In this document: piece by piece, positions 14,966-25,090 of the stretch | Position numbering within the stretch: the stretch's first letter is position 1 | How the letters are laid out: each line of letters begins with the position of its first letter | NCBI GenBank assembly: GCA_934655875.1 | Contig: CAKUHB010000031.1 | Span: 1-31,433 of the forward strand | From: an uncultured Oscillospiraceae bacterium | Lineage (GTDB): Bacteria > Bacillota > Clostridia > Oscillospirales > Oscillospiraceae | Direction: 5' to 3' | Length of the DNA: 31,433 nt | The notes under the pieces: generated by a model | Seen by the model: the letters and a program-made list of their open reading frames with translations, nothing else | Database searches by the model: none | What the model was told of the DNA's origin: nothing | Translations under genes and position numbers: made by a program

Positions 14966-15391
14966 TCACGCTCTGCTGCCAAGCAGCAGGCAGAGCAGTC
15001 CATAGCCGTGGGAAAGAAGGTCAAAGACCCAGCGGTTCGTATCCACGCTGCGCTCGCCCATGTCGATGACGGCGGTCGCGGTTTTGAGCCGCCGCGCCGT
15101 TTTGCAGAACCGGCTGTTCTCCCGCAAATGCTTCTCGCCGAGGCGCACCCAGCCGGCAAAGACACCGTCGAGATACGCGTGGATGAGCAGCTCCGTCGCC
15201 ATGGAGCGCTCGGTGATTTTCAGGGGCGCGCCGCGCTCAATCTGGTATTCGGCCAGGATCGTGCGCGTGAGCGGCATGGAGCCGTTGCCCTTTTGCCGAA
15301 GATAGTGCATCAGCGCGTCATTCGTCGTGACGTGCGCCGCCTTATCCGTATAAGAAAGCTCCACGCCCTCCGGCAATTGCAGCTTGTCCAT
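14966..15391 (-). CDS. Unrecognised 141-aa protein paired with the ASKHA ATPase
   Basis: The protein has no signal peptide or clear transmembrane segment, apart from a hydrophobic C-terminal helix (GYGLLCLLLGS). It is mixed alpha/beta with many charged residues (LGEKHLRENSRFCKTARRLK) and three Cys. No family is recognised. It ends 10 bases before the ASKHA gene on the same strand, so the two are almost certainly co-translated partners. Start 15391 has GAGAGGG 7 bases upstream; longer readings run through the hairpin at 15413-15446. It could be a partner or electron-donor adaptor of the ATPase, but nothing in the sequence shows this. Confidence 0.75.
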   Translation of the reverse strand: MDKLQLPEGVELSYTDKAAHVTTNDALMHYLRQKGNGSMPLTRTILAEYQIERGAPLKITERSMATELLIHAYLDGVFAGWVRLGEKHLRENSRFCKTARRLKTATAVIDMGERSVDTNRWVFDLLSHGYGLLCLLLGSRA

Positions 15392-15412
15392 TGTGACCCT
15401 CTCTCTTTCTGC

Positions 15413-15446
15413 CAAAAACGCTCCGCTGCGCAAAGCAGCGGAGCGT
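15413..15446 (-). terminator. Hairpin terminator between the kinase-like gene and the 141-aa gene
   Basis: A 12-bp stem ACGCTCCGCTGC (15418-15429 with 15435-15446) is followed on the minus strand by TTTTT. It ends only about 22 bases before the next start codon, leaving no room for a promoter after it. Confidence 0.75.
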
Positions 15447-15459
15447 CCCGCGATCATGT

Positions 15460-16068
15460 TTATTCCATCTCGGCGATGTCGCAGACGATCTCCACGCATT
15501 TGTCCACGCCAAGCGTGCCGCTGTCGAGGCAGATATCGTAGTTTTCCGCTTCGCCCCAGTTGCGGTTGGTGTAGTGCTTGTAATAGACCTTACGCTTGCT
15601 GTCCTTTTCCTGCAAACGCTTTTCCATGGGCTTGCTGGTCTCGCCGTAGCGCTCGCGCACACGGGCGGCGCGGTGGGCCATGTCGGAATGGATAAAGATG
15701 TGCAGGCAGTCGGGCCGATCCTTCAGGATGAAGTCCGCGCAGCGGCCGACGATCACGCACGGGCCCTTGTCCGCAAGATCGCGGATGACGTTCGTCTGGC
15801 AGACATACAGCTTGTCGGAGACCGACATCGTATCAACCAGCCCCATCGGGTGCGCGGAGACCGCGATGTTGAACAGGAAGCTGCTGGTCACGGAAGCATA
15901 TTCGCCGATCTCCTCGATGAACTCATGCGAAAAGCCGCTTTCCTTTGCGACCTTGTCGACCAGCTCTTTATCGTAGTAGGGGACGCCGAGTTTCTCGGCC
16001 ACCGCCTTACCGATGCTTCTGCCGCCGCTGCCAAACTGACGGCTGATGGTGATGACCTTATTTGTCAT
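15460..16068 (-). CDS. Cytidylate kinase-like family protein
   Basis: This 202-aa P-loop protein belongs to the cytidylate-kinase-like group (PF13189). The N-terminus reads VITISRQFGSGGRSIGKAVAEKLG, a P-loop variant rich in Gly/Ser. PYYDKELVDKVAKESG, CVIVGRCADFIL and IFIHSDMAHRAARV follow. These proteins are widespread in Clostridia and are distinct from true Cmk; the substrate is not established. Start 16068 follows AAGGGGGAG. A promoter lies 30 bases upstream and a terminator directly after. Nucleotide kinase activity is plausible but unproven. Confidence 0.85.
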   Translation of the reverse strand: MTNKVITISRQFGSGGRSIGKAVAEKLGVPYYDKELVDKVAKESGFSHEFIEEIGEYASVTSSFLFNIAVSAHPMGLVDTMSVSDKLYVCQTNVIRDLADKGPCVIVGRCADFILKDRPDCLHIFIHSDMAHRAARVRERYGETSKPMEKRLQEKDSKRKVYYKHYTNRNWGEAENYDICLDSGTLGVDKCVEIVCDIAEME

Positions 16069-16097
16069 AAGAACTCCCCCTTGATTTTGATGGCCCT

Positions 16098-16126
16098 ATT
16101 ATACACCAAAATACTCGGGATGACAA
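16098..16126 (-). promoter_or_regulatory. Promoter for the cytidylate kinase-like gene
   Basis: On the minus strand TTGTCA, a 17-bp spacer and a perfect TATAAT lie about 30 bases before the start codon. Confidence 0.85.
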
Positions 16127-16147
16127 ATAAAAATTTTTCGGATCCGC

Positions 16148-16579
16148 TCAGAGATACGCCCGCATCTGCACGACGAGCCGGTCCTCCAGCCGGATGAGCG
16201 ACTGCGCGAGCGCCTTCGCCGCAGGGTCAGCCGTGGGATACTGGTTGCAGTAGCGCGCGAGCGATTTGATGCCTGTGGAGCAGCCGGTGGAAACAAGATC
16301 TGCCGTCGTGGCGTCGCCGGGCTTCATGGAGAGCATCGCTTCCGTCTTCATCCACGACATGGCCCGCGCAGCCGGATTGGCCTGCTTCGGCTCCTTGCCC
16401 TGCGCGCGCAGAAGCGCCTGCGCCTGCGCGGCGAGCTTCTCGTGCTGGTGCTTGCTTTCGCGCAGGAACTGCTGCAAGGGGCCGTGCCCGCTGTCCTTCA
16501 GGATATCCTCGAGCGAGCGGATCGCCATGTCGGTGCCTGCCGCGCACTCGCCCAGCAGATGCAGTGTGTCCTCGTTCAT
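16148..16579 (-). CDS. Predicted helical-bundle protein, function unknown
   Basis: The 143-aa product is almost entirely amphipathic helices: EDTLHLLGECAAGTDMAIRSLEDIL, then LQQFLRESKHQHEKLAAQAQALL, a middle helix with MSWMKTEAML and a C-terminal ALAQSLIRLEDRLVVQM. The pattern resembles ferritin-like four-helix bundles of the DUF2383 kind, but canonical metal-ligand spacing is not evident, so a metal role is not claimed. Start 16579 has GGAGG about 9 bases upstream. The gene is divergent from the DUF3006-like gene. It ends within 50 bases of the kinase promoter and no terminator is seen. Confidence 0.72.
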   Translation of the reverse strand: MNEDTLHLLGECAAGTDMAIRSLEDILKDSGHGPLQQFLRESKHQHEKLAAQAQALLRAQGKEPKQANPAARAMSWMKTEAMLSMKPGDATTADLVSTGCSTGIKSLARYCNQYPTADPAAKALAQSLIRLEDRLVVQMRAYL

Positions 16580-16604
16580 AATACATCGCCTCCTTCTGCG
16601 ATTA

Positions 16605-16638
16605 TTGTGTTCCAAAGCGGTGGGAAGTATGATACAAT
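16605..16638 (+). promoter_or_regulatory. Promoter for the DUF3006-like/Dabb pair
   Basis: Two overlapping choices fit: TTGTGT-17-TATGAT (16605-16633), or TTCCAA-17-TACAAT ending at 16638. Either starts a transcript about 20 bases before the first gene. Confidence 0.6.
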
Positions 16639-16660
16639 ACAGAAAAAGGAGGGGACGCAC

Positions 16661-16825
16661 ATGCGTATGGAGCGCACCGTAATAGAAATTTCCGGCGATT
16701 ACGCTGTTTTAAAAAATGAGCAGAGCGGCACCTGCACAAACGTCGCGCTGGCGCTGCTGCCGGACGGCATCCGCGAGGGCACGGTGCTGATCTTTGAAAA
16801 TTTCGAATACCGAATCAAAGAATAA
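16661..16825 (+). CDS. DUF3006-like small protein
   Basis: The 54-aa protein reads RTVIEISGDYAVLKNEQSG, then LALLPDGIREGTVLIF and ENFEYRIKE. This matches the small beta-barrel DUF3006 pattern of an opening strand with an AVL motif, then LPxGxxEGxVL. Function of the family is unknown. Start 16661 follows AAAGGAGGGG at a good distance. A stop at 16823-16825 leaves 14 bases to the Dabb gene, which shares the transcript. Confidence 0.72.
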   Translation: MRMERTVIEISGDYAVLKNEQSGTCTNVALALLPDGIREGTVLIFENFEYRIKE

Positions 16826-16839
16826 AAGGAGACAGGACT

Positions 16840-17124
16840 ATGATCCGACATATCGTGATGTGGAAATTCCGCGAGGGCGAAGAGGAAAACCGGGAGAAAT
16901 TCCTGTCCGGCCTGCAGGCGCTGGACGGCGTGATCCCCGAGATCCGCCATATGGAGATCCACCGCAGCTGCAAGCCCGGCAACCCCTATGACGCCTGCCT
17001 GATCGCCGATTTTGACGATCTGGATGCACTTGTCCGCTATAAAAACGACCCGCGGCACGTGGCCGTTTCCACGCTCTGCAAATCCATCCGCGAATCGCGC
17101 GGCGCGATCGACTACGAACTGTAA
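16840..17124 (+). CDS. Dabb (stress-responsive A/B barrel) family protein
   Basis: This 94-aa protein is a single ferredoxin-like alpha/beta barrel. It starts MIRHIVMWKFREGE, the classic Dabb opening with its HxxxxK pattern, continues IPEIRHMEIHRSC and DACLIADFDDLDALVRY, and ends DPRHVAVSTLCKSI. Dabb proteins form dimers; bacterial functions are mostly unknown. Start 16840 has AAAAGGAGA 7 bases upstream. It is the second gene of a two-gene unit with the DUF3006-like gene. Confidence 0.88.
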   Translation: MIRHIVMWKFREGEEENREKFLSGLQALDGVIPEIRHMEIHRSCKPGNPYDACLIADFDDLDALVRYKNDPRHVAVSTLCKSIRESRGAIDYEL

Positions 17125-17184
17125 GCGCCCGTCCGTGAACGCTTGCACCGGGCCTGCGCCATGCGGGAAAAATCGGCGCTCCCG

Positions 17185-17213
17185 TTGCGGATCGGGGCCG
17201 GTTGTGCTATGAT
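17185..17213 (+). promoter_or_regulatory. Promoter in the 360-bp gap before the XRE regulator
   Basis: TTGCGG (17185-17190), a 17-bp spacer and TATGAT (17208-17213). The next convincing start codon is 270 bases away, so it drives either a long leader or a small RNA. Confidence 0.6.
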
Positions 17214-17219
17214 AAGGCC

Positions 17220-17385
17220 GTCGATAACACCCCTGAAAAAGGAACTGCTTTCAGATGGGCGCCGTCTTCCTGCCGGATCCGGCGCAGATATGCAGCTGTC
17301 GGTATGCAGGCATCCAGCGGCTCGATCCCGCTCTTTGCCATGTAAGTGAAGCTGGAAATCGGATGATTTCCAGCTTTGTTCTTCT
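17220..17385 (+). ncRNA. Candidate small RNA or long structured leader upstream of the XRE gene
   Basis: The stretch lies between a promoter (17185-17213) and a 12-bp terminator-like hairpin (AAGCTGGAAATC at 17349-17360 with 17365-17376, then TTGTTCTTC). It contains local stems such as CTGAAA/TTTCAG and GCCGGATCCGGC. No ORF with a ribosome-binding site is present. The hairpin could make this a separate RNA of about 160 nt or an attenuator for the regulator gene. It matches no RNA family I recognise. The remaining bases to 17485 hold only the ribosome-binding site and unstructured DNA. Confidence 0.4.
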
Positions 17386-17485
17386 ATTATCCCGCTGTGC
17401 CGAAATGCTGGCTCTTTTGCCAGCAAGCTGGTATTCACCAAAAGCATCCACCTTTTTATCCTTTTAACAAGGAGGTGCTTCGTCT

Positions 17486-18172
17486 ATGAAGATAGAGAAG
17501 AATATTGCAGCCACATTACAGCGCAAGATGGACGCGGCGGGAAAAACGAAGTTGGAATTTTCGAAAGAGCTCGGGATCCCTCGATCGACTTTTCAGGGAT
17601 ATCTGAAGGGCGATAAGGCTCTACGCTCGGATTCTATCGAGGAGATCGCAAAAAGCCTTGATATCTCACCGGCCCAACTGATCTCCGGGCCGGAATACGC
17701 GGAAGAATATAAGCTGTTCCCTACGGATTCCCTTCTCGCAGAGACACTGACGCTGCATCCGCAGGCGCAGGGACTTGCAAAGGAAGCAGTTTCGCTTCTG
17801 GAATCCGCCTTTCGGATCTCGTCGGAGCTGAAGCGTCTCGACCCGCGCGATACAGGCGCGGCGGAGCAGGCTCCGGACGATGCCTACCGGTATGTGCTCT
17901 ATGAGACGCGCGGAGCCGCACGGCTCTTTTATACATATGGGATCCTCGGCCAGAAGCGCGTGGACAACGACTGGGTCACGGTCACGATCGCCGCACCCTT
18001 TTCCAGCAGCCGCCAGAGCGTCGTGCAGCTGGCAAAGCTCTGTACCGAGCAGCAGCTGGATCCCATTCATATTCTCGATGTGATCCATGACTTTATGAAC
18101 ACGGATGCAAGAGCCGCCGACTGCCTGCCCGCAGAACAGCAGGACGATCCGCAGGCGGATCATCATACATAA
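17486..18172 (+). CDS. XRE-family transcriptional regulator
   Basis: The 228-aa protein has an N-terminal Cro/C1-type helix-turn-helix at about residues 8-65: LQRKMDAAGKTKLEFSKELG, PRSTFQGYLKGDK and SIEEIAKSLDISPAQLI. The C-terminal 160 residues are soluble and mixed, with no recognised effector domain, and end in an acidic/His tail (DDPQADHHT). Start 17486 follows AAGGAGGT. It stops 36 bases before an amidohydrolase on the same strand, so the two may form an operon. The long structured leader upstream is unusual for a regulator of this type. Confidence 0.82.
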   Translation: MKIEKNIAATLQRKMDAAGKTKLEFSKELGIPRSTFQGYLKGDKALRSDSIEEIAKSLDISPAQLISGPEYAEEYKLFPTDSLLAETLTLHPQAQGLAKEAVSLLESAFRISSELKRLDPRDTGAAEQAPDDAYRYVLYETRGAARLFYTYGILGQKRVDNDWVTVTIAAPFSSSRQSVVQLAKLCTEQQLDPIHILDVIHDFMNTDARAADCLPAEQQDDPQADHHT

Positions 18173-18208
18173 ACAGGCCGAAGCCGGCCGCAGAAAAGGG
18201 GAACCACA

Positions 18209-19495
18209 ATGAAGTATGCATTAACAGGCGGAAAGCTTCTGGACGGCACACGCGATATGCAGGTGCAGACCGGAAAAACAGTATTGATCGACGGAGAAAC
18301 GATCACGGCGATCGTCCCGGACGGCGGCGATTTTTCGGGCCGCACGGTCATTGACCTTGGCGGCCGGTATCTGATGCCGGGCCTGATCAACATGCATGTC
18401 CATCTGGCCGGCAACGGGAAACCCCAGAAGAAGCAGCGCGACAACGAAGCGCTTGTCAAAAAGATCATGGCGACCGGCCTGACGCGGGCAGTCGCGTACC
18501 GGATGGTAAAGGGCTATGCAAAGCTCGAGCTCCTGAGCGGCGTCACGACGATCCGCACCGTGGGCGGTCTCGGCGATTTTGACACCCGTCTGCGCGACGA
18601 GATCGCGGCCGGACGCGCAAGCGGCCCGCGGATCCTTGCAGCCAATCAGGGCATTTCCGTGCCCGGCGGCCATATGGCCGGTTCTGTCGCTGCCGCGGCG
18701 CACTCGACGCAGCAGGCGCTGGACGTTCTTGCCCGCGCGGAACGCGAGGGCGTTGATCTTGTGAAGCTGATGATCACCGGCGGCGTGCTCGATGCGAAGG
18801 AAAAGGGCGTGCCGGGCGAGGTGAAAATGCCGGCGGAGATGATAAAGGCCGTCTGCGAACAGGCACACCGGGACGGCTATACGGTCGCTGCTCATGTCGA
18901 ATCCCCGGAGGGCGTAAAGCTCGCGCTCCGAAACGGCGTAGATTCGATCGAGCACGGCGCGAAGCCGGACGCGGAGATGATCGAGCTCTTCCGGCAGCAC
19001 GGAGCTTTCCTCTGCACGACAATCTCTCCCGCGCTTCCCTATGCGCTGTTCGACCGCAGCGTGACGCACGCGTCCGAGATCGAGCAGTATAACGGAAACG
19101 TTGTCTTTGAGGGCATCATCGCCTGCGCAAAGGCGGCGCTGGAGCACGGGATCCCCGTTGTGCTCGGCAACGACGTGGGCTGTCCGTGGATCACGCAGTA
19201 TGATTTCTGGCGTGAGCTGTTTTATTTCCACAAATACGTGGGCGCGTCCAACGCGTTCGCTTTACATACGGCGACCGGCCGCGCCGCAGAGCTGGCCGGG
19301 CTTGGCGCCGTGACCGGAACGGTCGCGCCGGGCAAGTGCGCCGATCTGATCGTCACCAGGGAAAATCCGCTGGACGATCTGCGCGCGCTGCGCAATGTCG
19401 ATATGGTCATGGCCCGCGGCCGTCTGACCCGGGATCCGAAATTCAAAATCAACCAGACCGTCGCCGCGGAACTCGACCGCTGGCTGAAGGACTGA
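18209..19495 (+). CDS. Amidohydrolase-family metal-dependent hydrolase
   Basis: This 428-aa TIM-barrel hydrolase has MPGLINMHVHLAG (metal-binding HxH), GVTTIRTVGG, LVKLMITGGV (Lys that is carboxylated in binuclear members), VAAHVESPEG, SIEHG and GNDVG (catalytic Asp). The pattern is that of the imidazolonepropionase/prolidase-like cluster that includes Xaa-Pro dipeptidases and isoaspartyl-type enzymes. The substrate is not determinable from sequence alone. Start 18209 follows AAAGGGGAA. A long N-terminal beta segment and the C-terminal DLIVTRENPLDDL are present, so the protein looks complete. It is probably co-transcribed with the XRE regulator. Confidence 0.82.
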   Translation: MKYALTGGKLLDGTRDMQVQTGKTVLIDGETITAIVPDGGDFSGRTVIDLGGRYLMPGLINMHVHLAGNGKPQKKQRDNEALVKKIMATGLTRAVAYRMVKGYAKLELLSGVTTIRTVGGLGDFDTRLRDEIAAGRASGPRILAANQGISVPGGHMAGSVAAAAHSTQQALDVLARAEREGVDLVKLMITGGVLDAKEKGVPGEVKMPAEMIKAVCEQAHRDGYTVAAHVESPEGVKLALRNGVDSIEHGAKPDAEMIELFRQHGAFLCTTISPALPYALFDRSVTHASEIEQYNGNVVFEGIIACAKAALEHGIPVVLGNDVGCPWITQYDFWRELFYFHKYVGASNAFALHTATGRAAELAGLGAVTGTVAPGKCADLIVTRENPLDDLRALRNVDMVMARGRLTRDPKFKINQTVAAELDRWLKD

Positions 19496-19528
19496 AAAAC
19501 CGCCCGCCGGAGTGATCCGGCGGGCGGT
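19496..19528. terminator. Terminator between the amidohydrolase and brnQ
   Basis: A 13-bp perfect stem (19499-19511 with 19516-19528, arm ACCGCCCGCCGGA) has a GTGA loop. The T-run is on the minus strand, so it best serves brnQ. Confidence 0.8.
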
Positions 19529-19534
19529 CTGCAT

Positions 19535-20893
19535 TTATGCGGCTTTTTTCTTTTTGGACAGATGGATCGCAAGGCCGATGGCGAAGCCAATCAGCGCGGG
19601 CAGGAGCCAGCCGAGGTTCTTTTCAAACAGCGGCAGATACCGGTCGGCAAAGGCGACGAGCGTATCGAGATGCAGCGAAGCCTGCACGGCTGCGGGCAGC
19701 GTCTTCATGAAATCAAAGATGGCCGCGGCCCACGTGCCGATCATGACGGCGATATACACCGCGCGGTCATGCTGGAAGTGTTTTCCGATGAATGCGAGCG
19801 CAATGAGGGCGATCGCGGGCGGATAAATGAGCATCAGGACGGGGATGGAGTATTCGATGATCGCGCTCAGACCGACGTTGGAGACCGCGAAGGAGAAGAG
19901 CGTGAACAGAACAGCCCAGACCGGATAGGAGATCTTGCCGTGGGTCATCTTGACGAACGTCTCCGAGCAGGAGGTCACAAGACCGATGGAGGTCTTCAGA
20001 CAGGCAAAGGTGATCGTGATGGCGAGGATGATCTGGCCGACGCTGCCGAAATAGTGGCCGGCGATCTGCGTCAGGGCGATGCCGCCGTTGTCCGAGGTCT
20101 CGAACAGGCCGCGGGACTGCGTGCCCATCAGGATCGTGACAACGTAGATGACCGCCATCAGGATACCGGTCAGCACGCCGGAGCCGAGCACGTCATACGC
20201 GACCGCGTTATCATCGCTGACGCCCATGCGGCGGATGACGTCGATGACGACGATGCCGAACGCAAGACCTGCGATGGCGTCCATGGTGCCGTAGCCCTCA
20301 ATGAATGAGGAGAAGAATGCGCCGGTTTTGTAGGCTTCCGCCGGTTCGACCGCGGAAACAGAGGTGCTCGGGTGCGTCAGCGCGGCAATGACGAGCACGG
20401 CGAGGAACAGCAGGAAAATGGGGTTGATGATCTTGCCGATCCAGAGCGTGATCTTGCCCGGACGCAGCGAGAAAAACAGCACAAACGCAAAGAAAATGGC
20501 CGAGAAGATCAGAAGCGCCAGCCATTCCTTCGAGCCGTCTGCCAGCATGGGCGTCACGCCCGTGGTGAACGACACGGTCGCGCAGCGCGGGATGGCGAAC
20601 AGCGGGCCGATCGTCAGATACAGAAGGCACGTGAAGAAAATGCCGTAGCCCTTGCCGACCTTGCTGGAGAGCGCCTGCAAACCGTCGGAGTGCGTAATGC
20701 CGATGGCGGCGACGCCGAAGATGGGGATGCCGACGGCGGTGATGATAAAGCCGATGATCGCGGGCCAGACATTGCTGCCGGCCAGCTGGCCGAGGTGGAC
20801 CGGGAAGATCAGGTTGCCGGCGCCGAAGAACATGCCGAACAGCGTGCCGGCGACAAGTGTTTTCTGCTTGAAGGTCAATTTCTTTATGGTCAT
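19535..20893 (-). CDS. brnQ: Branched-chain amino acid transporter (LIVCS family)
   Basis: This 452-aa secondary transporter of about 12 helices has BrnQ landmarks: GTLFGMFFGAGNLIFPVHLG at residues 16-35, LYLTIGPLFAIPRCATVSFTTG, EGYGTMDAIAGLAFGIVVI and SCSETFVKM. It imports Leu, Ile and Val with sodium or protons. Start 20893 follows AAGGAGAG. It is divergent from a LysR regulator with overlapping promoter regions, which suggests LysR control of amino acid uptake. Length is normal and no truncation is seen. Confidence 0.93.
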   Translation of the reverse strand: MTIKKLTFKQKTLVAGTLFGMFFGAGNLIFPVHLGQLAGSNVWPAIIGFIITAVGIPIFGVAAIGITHSDGLQALSSKVGKGYGIFFTCLLYLTIGPLFAIPRCATVSFTTGVTPMLADGSKEWLALLIFSAIFFAFVLFFSLRPGKITLWIGKIINPIFLLFLAVLVIAALTHPSTSVSAVEPAEAYKTGAFFSSFIEGYGTMDAIAGLAFGIVVIDVIRRMGVSDDNAVAYDVLGSGVLTGILMAVIYVVTILMGTQSRGLFETSDNGGIALTQIAGHYFGSVGQIILAITITFACLKTSIGLVTSCSETFVKMTHGKISYPVWAVLFTLFSFAVSNVGLSAIIEYSIPVLMLIYPPAIALIALAFIGKHFQHDRAVYIAVMIGTWAAAIFDFMKTLPAAVQASLHLDTLVAFADRYLPLFEKNLGWLLPALIGFAIGLAIHLSKKKKAA

Positions 20894-20964
20894 CGATACT
20901 CTCTCCTTCCGGAACCGCCGGAGCAGCGCTTGGCGTTCCGTCTTTTCTTTCTCTCATGGCATCA

Positions 20965-20994
20965 ATTGTAAACGCAGGTCTTGCAAAAGTGAAA
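20965..20994 (-). promoter_or_regulatory. Possible promoter for brnQ
   Basis: On the minus strand TTTCAC, an 18-bp spacer and TACAAT lie about 70 bases upstream of brnQ. It overlaps the -35 region of the divergent LysR promoter. Confidence 0.4.
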
Positions 20995-21008
20995 CGCGCG
21001 ATTATAAT
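20981..21008 (+). promoter_or_regulatory. Promoter for the LysR-family gene
   Basis: TTGCAA (20981-20986), a 16-bp spacer and a perfect TATAAT (21003-21008). Confidence 0.75.
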
Positions 21009-21013
21009 AGTTA

Positions 21014-21045
21014 TATGACGGTTTGTCATACCCAATGTCATACCC
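21014..21045. promoter_or_regulatory. LysR-type binding site candidate
   Basis: A perfect palindrome TATGAC-N5-GTCATA (21014-21030) is followed by a second TGTCATACCC (21036-21045) that repeats 21024-21033. It sits just past the -10 box of the LysR gene, where self-binding would repress it, and upstream of brnQ on the other strand. Confidence 0.6.
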
Positions 21046-21063
21046 ACGGAAGGAGATTGCGGC

Positions 21064-21963
21064 ATGGACAGTAAAAAGCTTGAGATCTTAATGACGGCAG
21101 TCGACCTCGGCAGCTTTTCCAAGGCGGCGGAGGTCGTCGGCTATACGCAGTCCGGGCTGACACATCTGGTGGACAGTCTGGAGCGGGAGATCGGTCTGAC
21201 GCTCGTGCAGCGCGACCACAGCGGCATCTCGCTCACCAAGGATGGCGAAGCGCTGATGCCGGTTATCCGGGAGTTTCTGCGCGCAAACGCAAAGCTGGAG
21301 AACCAGATTGCCGCGATCACGGAAAAGCAGACCCAGACCATCCGCATTGCAGCCTACGCAAGCATCGCAATGCACTGGATGCCGGAGATCCTGTACCGCT
21401 TCCGCCGCGTGTGCCCGGACGTGACCGTCGATCTGCGCATGGTCGACCACGCGCTGGAGCCGTTTGAGCTGCTGGAGAAGTGGCAGACGGACGTCATTTT
21501 CGCAGCAAAGCAGCGCGGCTTCGCCTGCGACTGGACGCCGCTATATAGTGACCGCATGTACGCGATCCTCCCCGCGGATTACCCGACGGACGGCCGCGGC
21601 GAGTTCCCGATCGAAGCCTACGGCGGAAAGGAGTTCCTGATGCCGTATGGCCGGTTTGACATTGACGTCCGCGCCGCGTTCGACAAATACGGCGTGAAGC
21701 CGGTCATCCGACCGTGCCACGTCGACGACGAGACAGTCATCCGCATGGTCGGCAAGGGGCTTGGACTTTCCATGATGGCGGAGCTGATGCTCCGCGGGCA
21801 GACGCCCGGCGTGCAGATCCTGCCCGTCAGTCCATACACGAGCCGCGAGATCGGCATGGGCCTGCACGCGCGCGAGCAGATGCCGCCCGGCATTCTCCGC
21901 CTGCGCGAATGCGTGCTGGAGTTTATCCGTGAGCGCAAGCCCGGCCTGCCGTGGGAACGGTAA
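21064..21963 (+). CDS. LysR-family transcriptional regulator
   Basis: This complete 299-aa regulator has an N-terminal winged helix-turn-helix (LEILMTAVDLGSFSKAAEVV, YTQSGLTHLVDSLE, GLTLVQRDHSGISLT) and a linker helix to about residue 90. The substrate-binding domain contains IRIAAYASIAMHWMPEIL and GKGLGLSMMAELML. Start 21064 follows AAGGAGA. It is divergent from brnQ, and its promoter carries a palindrome and direct repeat that are good candidates for its own binding site. Branched-chain amino acids are a reasonable but unproven effector. It offers a ready comparison for the broken LysR at 2272-2616. Confidence 0.9.
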   Translation: MDSKKLEILMTAVDLGSFSKAAEVVGYTQSGLTHLVDSLEREIGLTLVQRDHSGISLTKDGEALMPVIREFLRANAKLENQIAAITEKQTQTIRIAAYASIAMHWMPEILYRFRRVCPDVTVDLRMVDHALEPFELLEKWQTDVIFAAKQRGFACDWTPLYSDRMYAILPADYPTDGRGEFPIEAYGGKEFLMPYGRFDIDVRAAFDKYGVKPVIRPCHVDDETVIRMVGKGLGLSMMAELMLRGQTPGVQILPVSPYTSREIGMGLHAREQMPPGILRLRECVLEFIRERKPGLPWER

Positions 21964-21989
21964 CGCGCGGGAAAAACTCGGAATTTCGA

Positions 21990-22018
21990 TTGACGCTGCG
22001 CGCGGTTTGCACTATACT
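21990..22018 (+). promoter_or_regulatory. Promoter for the Lar-like gene
   Basis: TTGACG (21990-21995), a 17-bp spacer and TATACT (22013-22018). Confidence 0.78.
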
Positions 22019-22083
22019 GTTGCTGGCGGGATGCTGCGGCAGGCCCGTTATATGGATGATTTTGAATGATGGAGTGGATCACG

Positions 22084-22308
22084 ATGGAAGTATATGAAGA
22101 ACTGGATCTGCAGGACTGCCCGATCTGCCGCGGAACCGGCGTTCTGGAGGAGGAAGGCGGCTGGTGCTGCTATATCGCCTGCATGGACTGCGGCGCGCAC
22201 ACGGTTCACGTGGAATTTAAAACCCCTGCCGACAGGCTCGACGCCGCCCAGCGTGCGGCACGGCTCTGGAACATCGGCAAGGTATTGACCGATACGCCGA
22301 ACGACTGA
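22084..22308 (+). CDS. Lar-like zinc-ribbon protein
   Basis: This 74-aa protein resembles the Lar (restriction alleviation) zinc ribbons: CPIC at residues 12-15, CMDC at 33-36 and a closing AARLWN like the family's A...WN motif. Lar proteins are typical of phages, where they blunt type I restriction, but the fold also occurs in host genes. ATG 22084 has GGAG 9 bases upstream; in-frame ATGs at 22066 and 22069 are possible. It is a single-gene unit with its own promoter, and no phage genes are nearby. Confidence 0.7.
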   Translation: MEVYEELDLQDCPICRGTGVLEEEGGWCCYIACMDCGAHTVHVEFKTPADRLDAAQRAARLWNIGKVLTDTPND

Positions 22309-22386
22309 CAGCCGCTGCGGCCACAAAGCCATGACCGGCGGCGAAACCAGCGGCCATGACTCCGAACGCGCTCGTGATTATATAGG

Positions 22387-22432
22387 AACGCCCCCTGATG
22401 CAGTTATGATCCTGCATCAGGGGGGCGTTTTG
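22387..22432. terminator. Terminator between the Lar-like gene and clpB
   Basis: Arms AACGCCCCCTGATGCAG and CTGCATCAGGGGGGCGTT (one bulged G) with an 8-nt loop are followed by TTGCTGTTT. The 78 bases from 22309 to this hairpin show nothing else. Confidence 0.8.
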
Positions 22433-22466
22433 CTGTTTGCATATGCACGCTGCCGGGGCGGCGCAA

Positions 22467-25067
<2,601 letters not shown>

Positions 25068-25090
25068 ATCTAACACCTCTGATTCGGGAA

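Noticed and set aside
13474..15069. 531-codon plus-strand ORF opposite the ASKHA ATPase
   Set aside because: It has no ribosome-binding site or domains, while the minus strand carries conserved ATPase motifs.
17255..17467. 70-codon ORF in the gap before the XRE regulator
   Set aside because: The ribosome-binding site is too distant and weak, the frame runs through a terminator-like hairpin, and composition is not protein-like.
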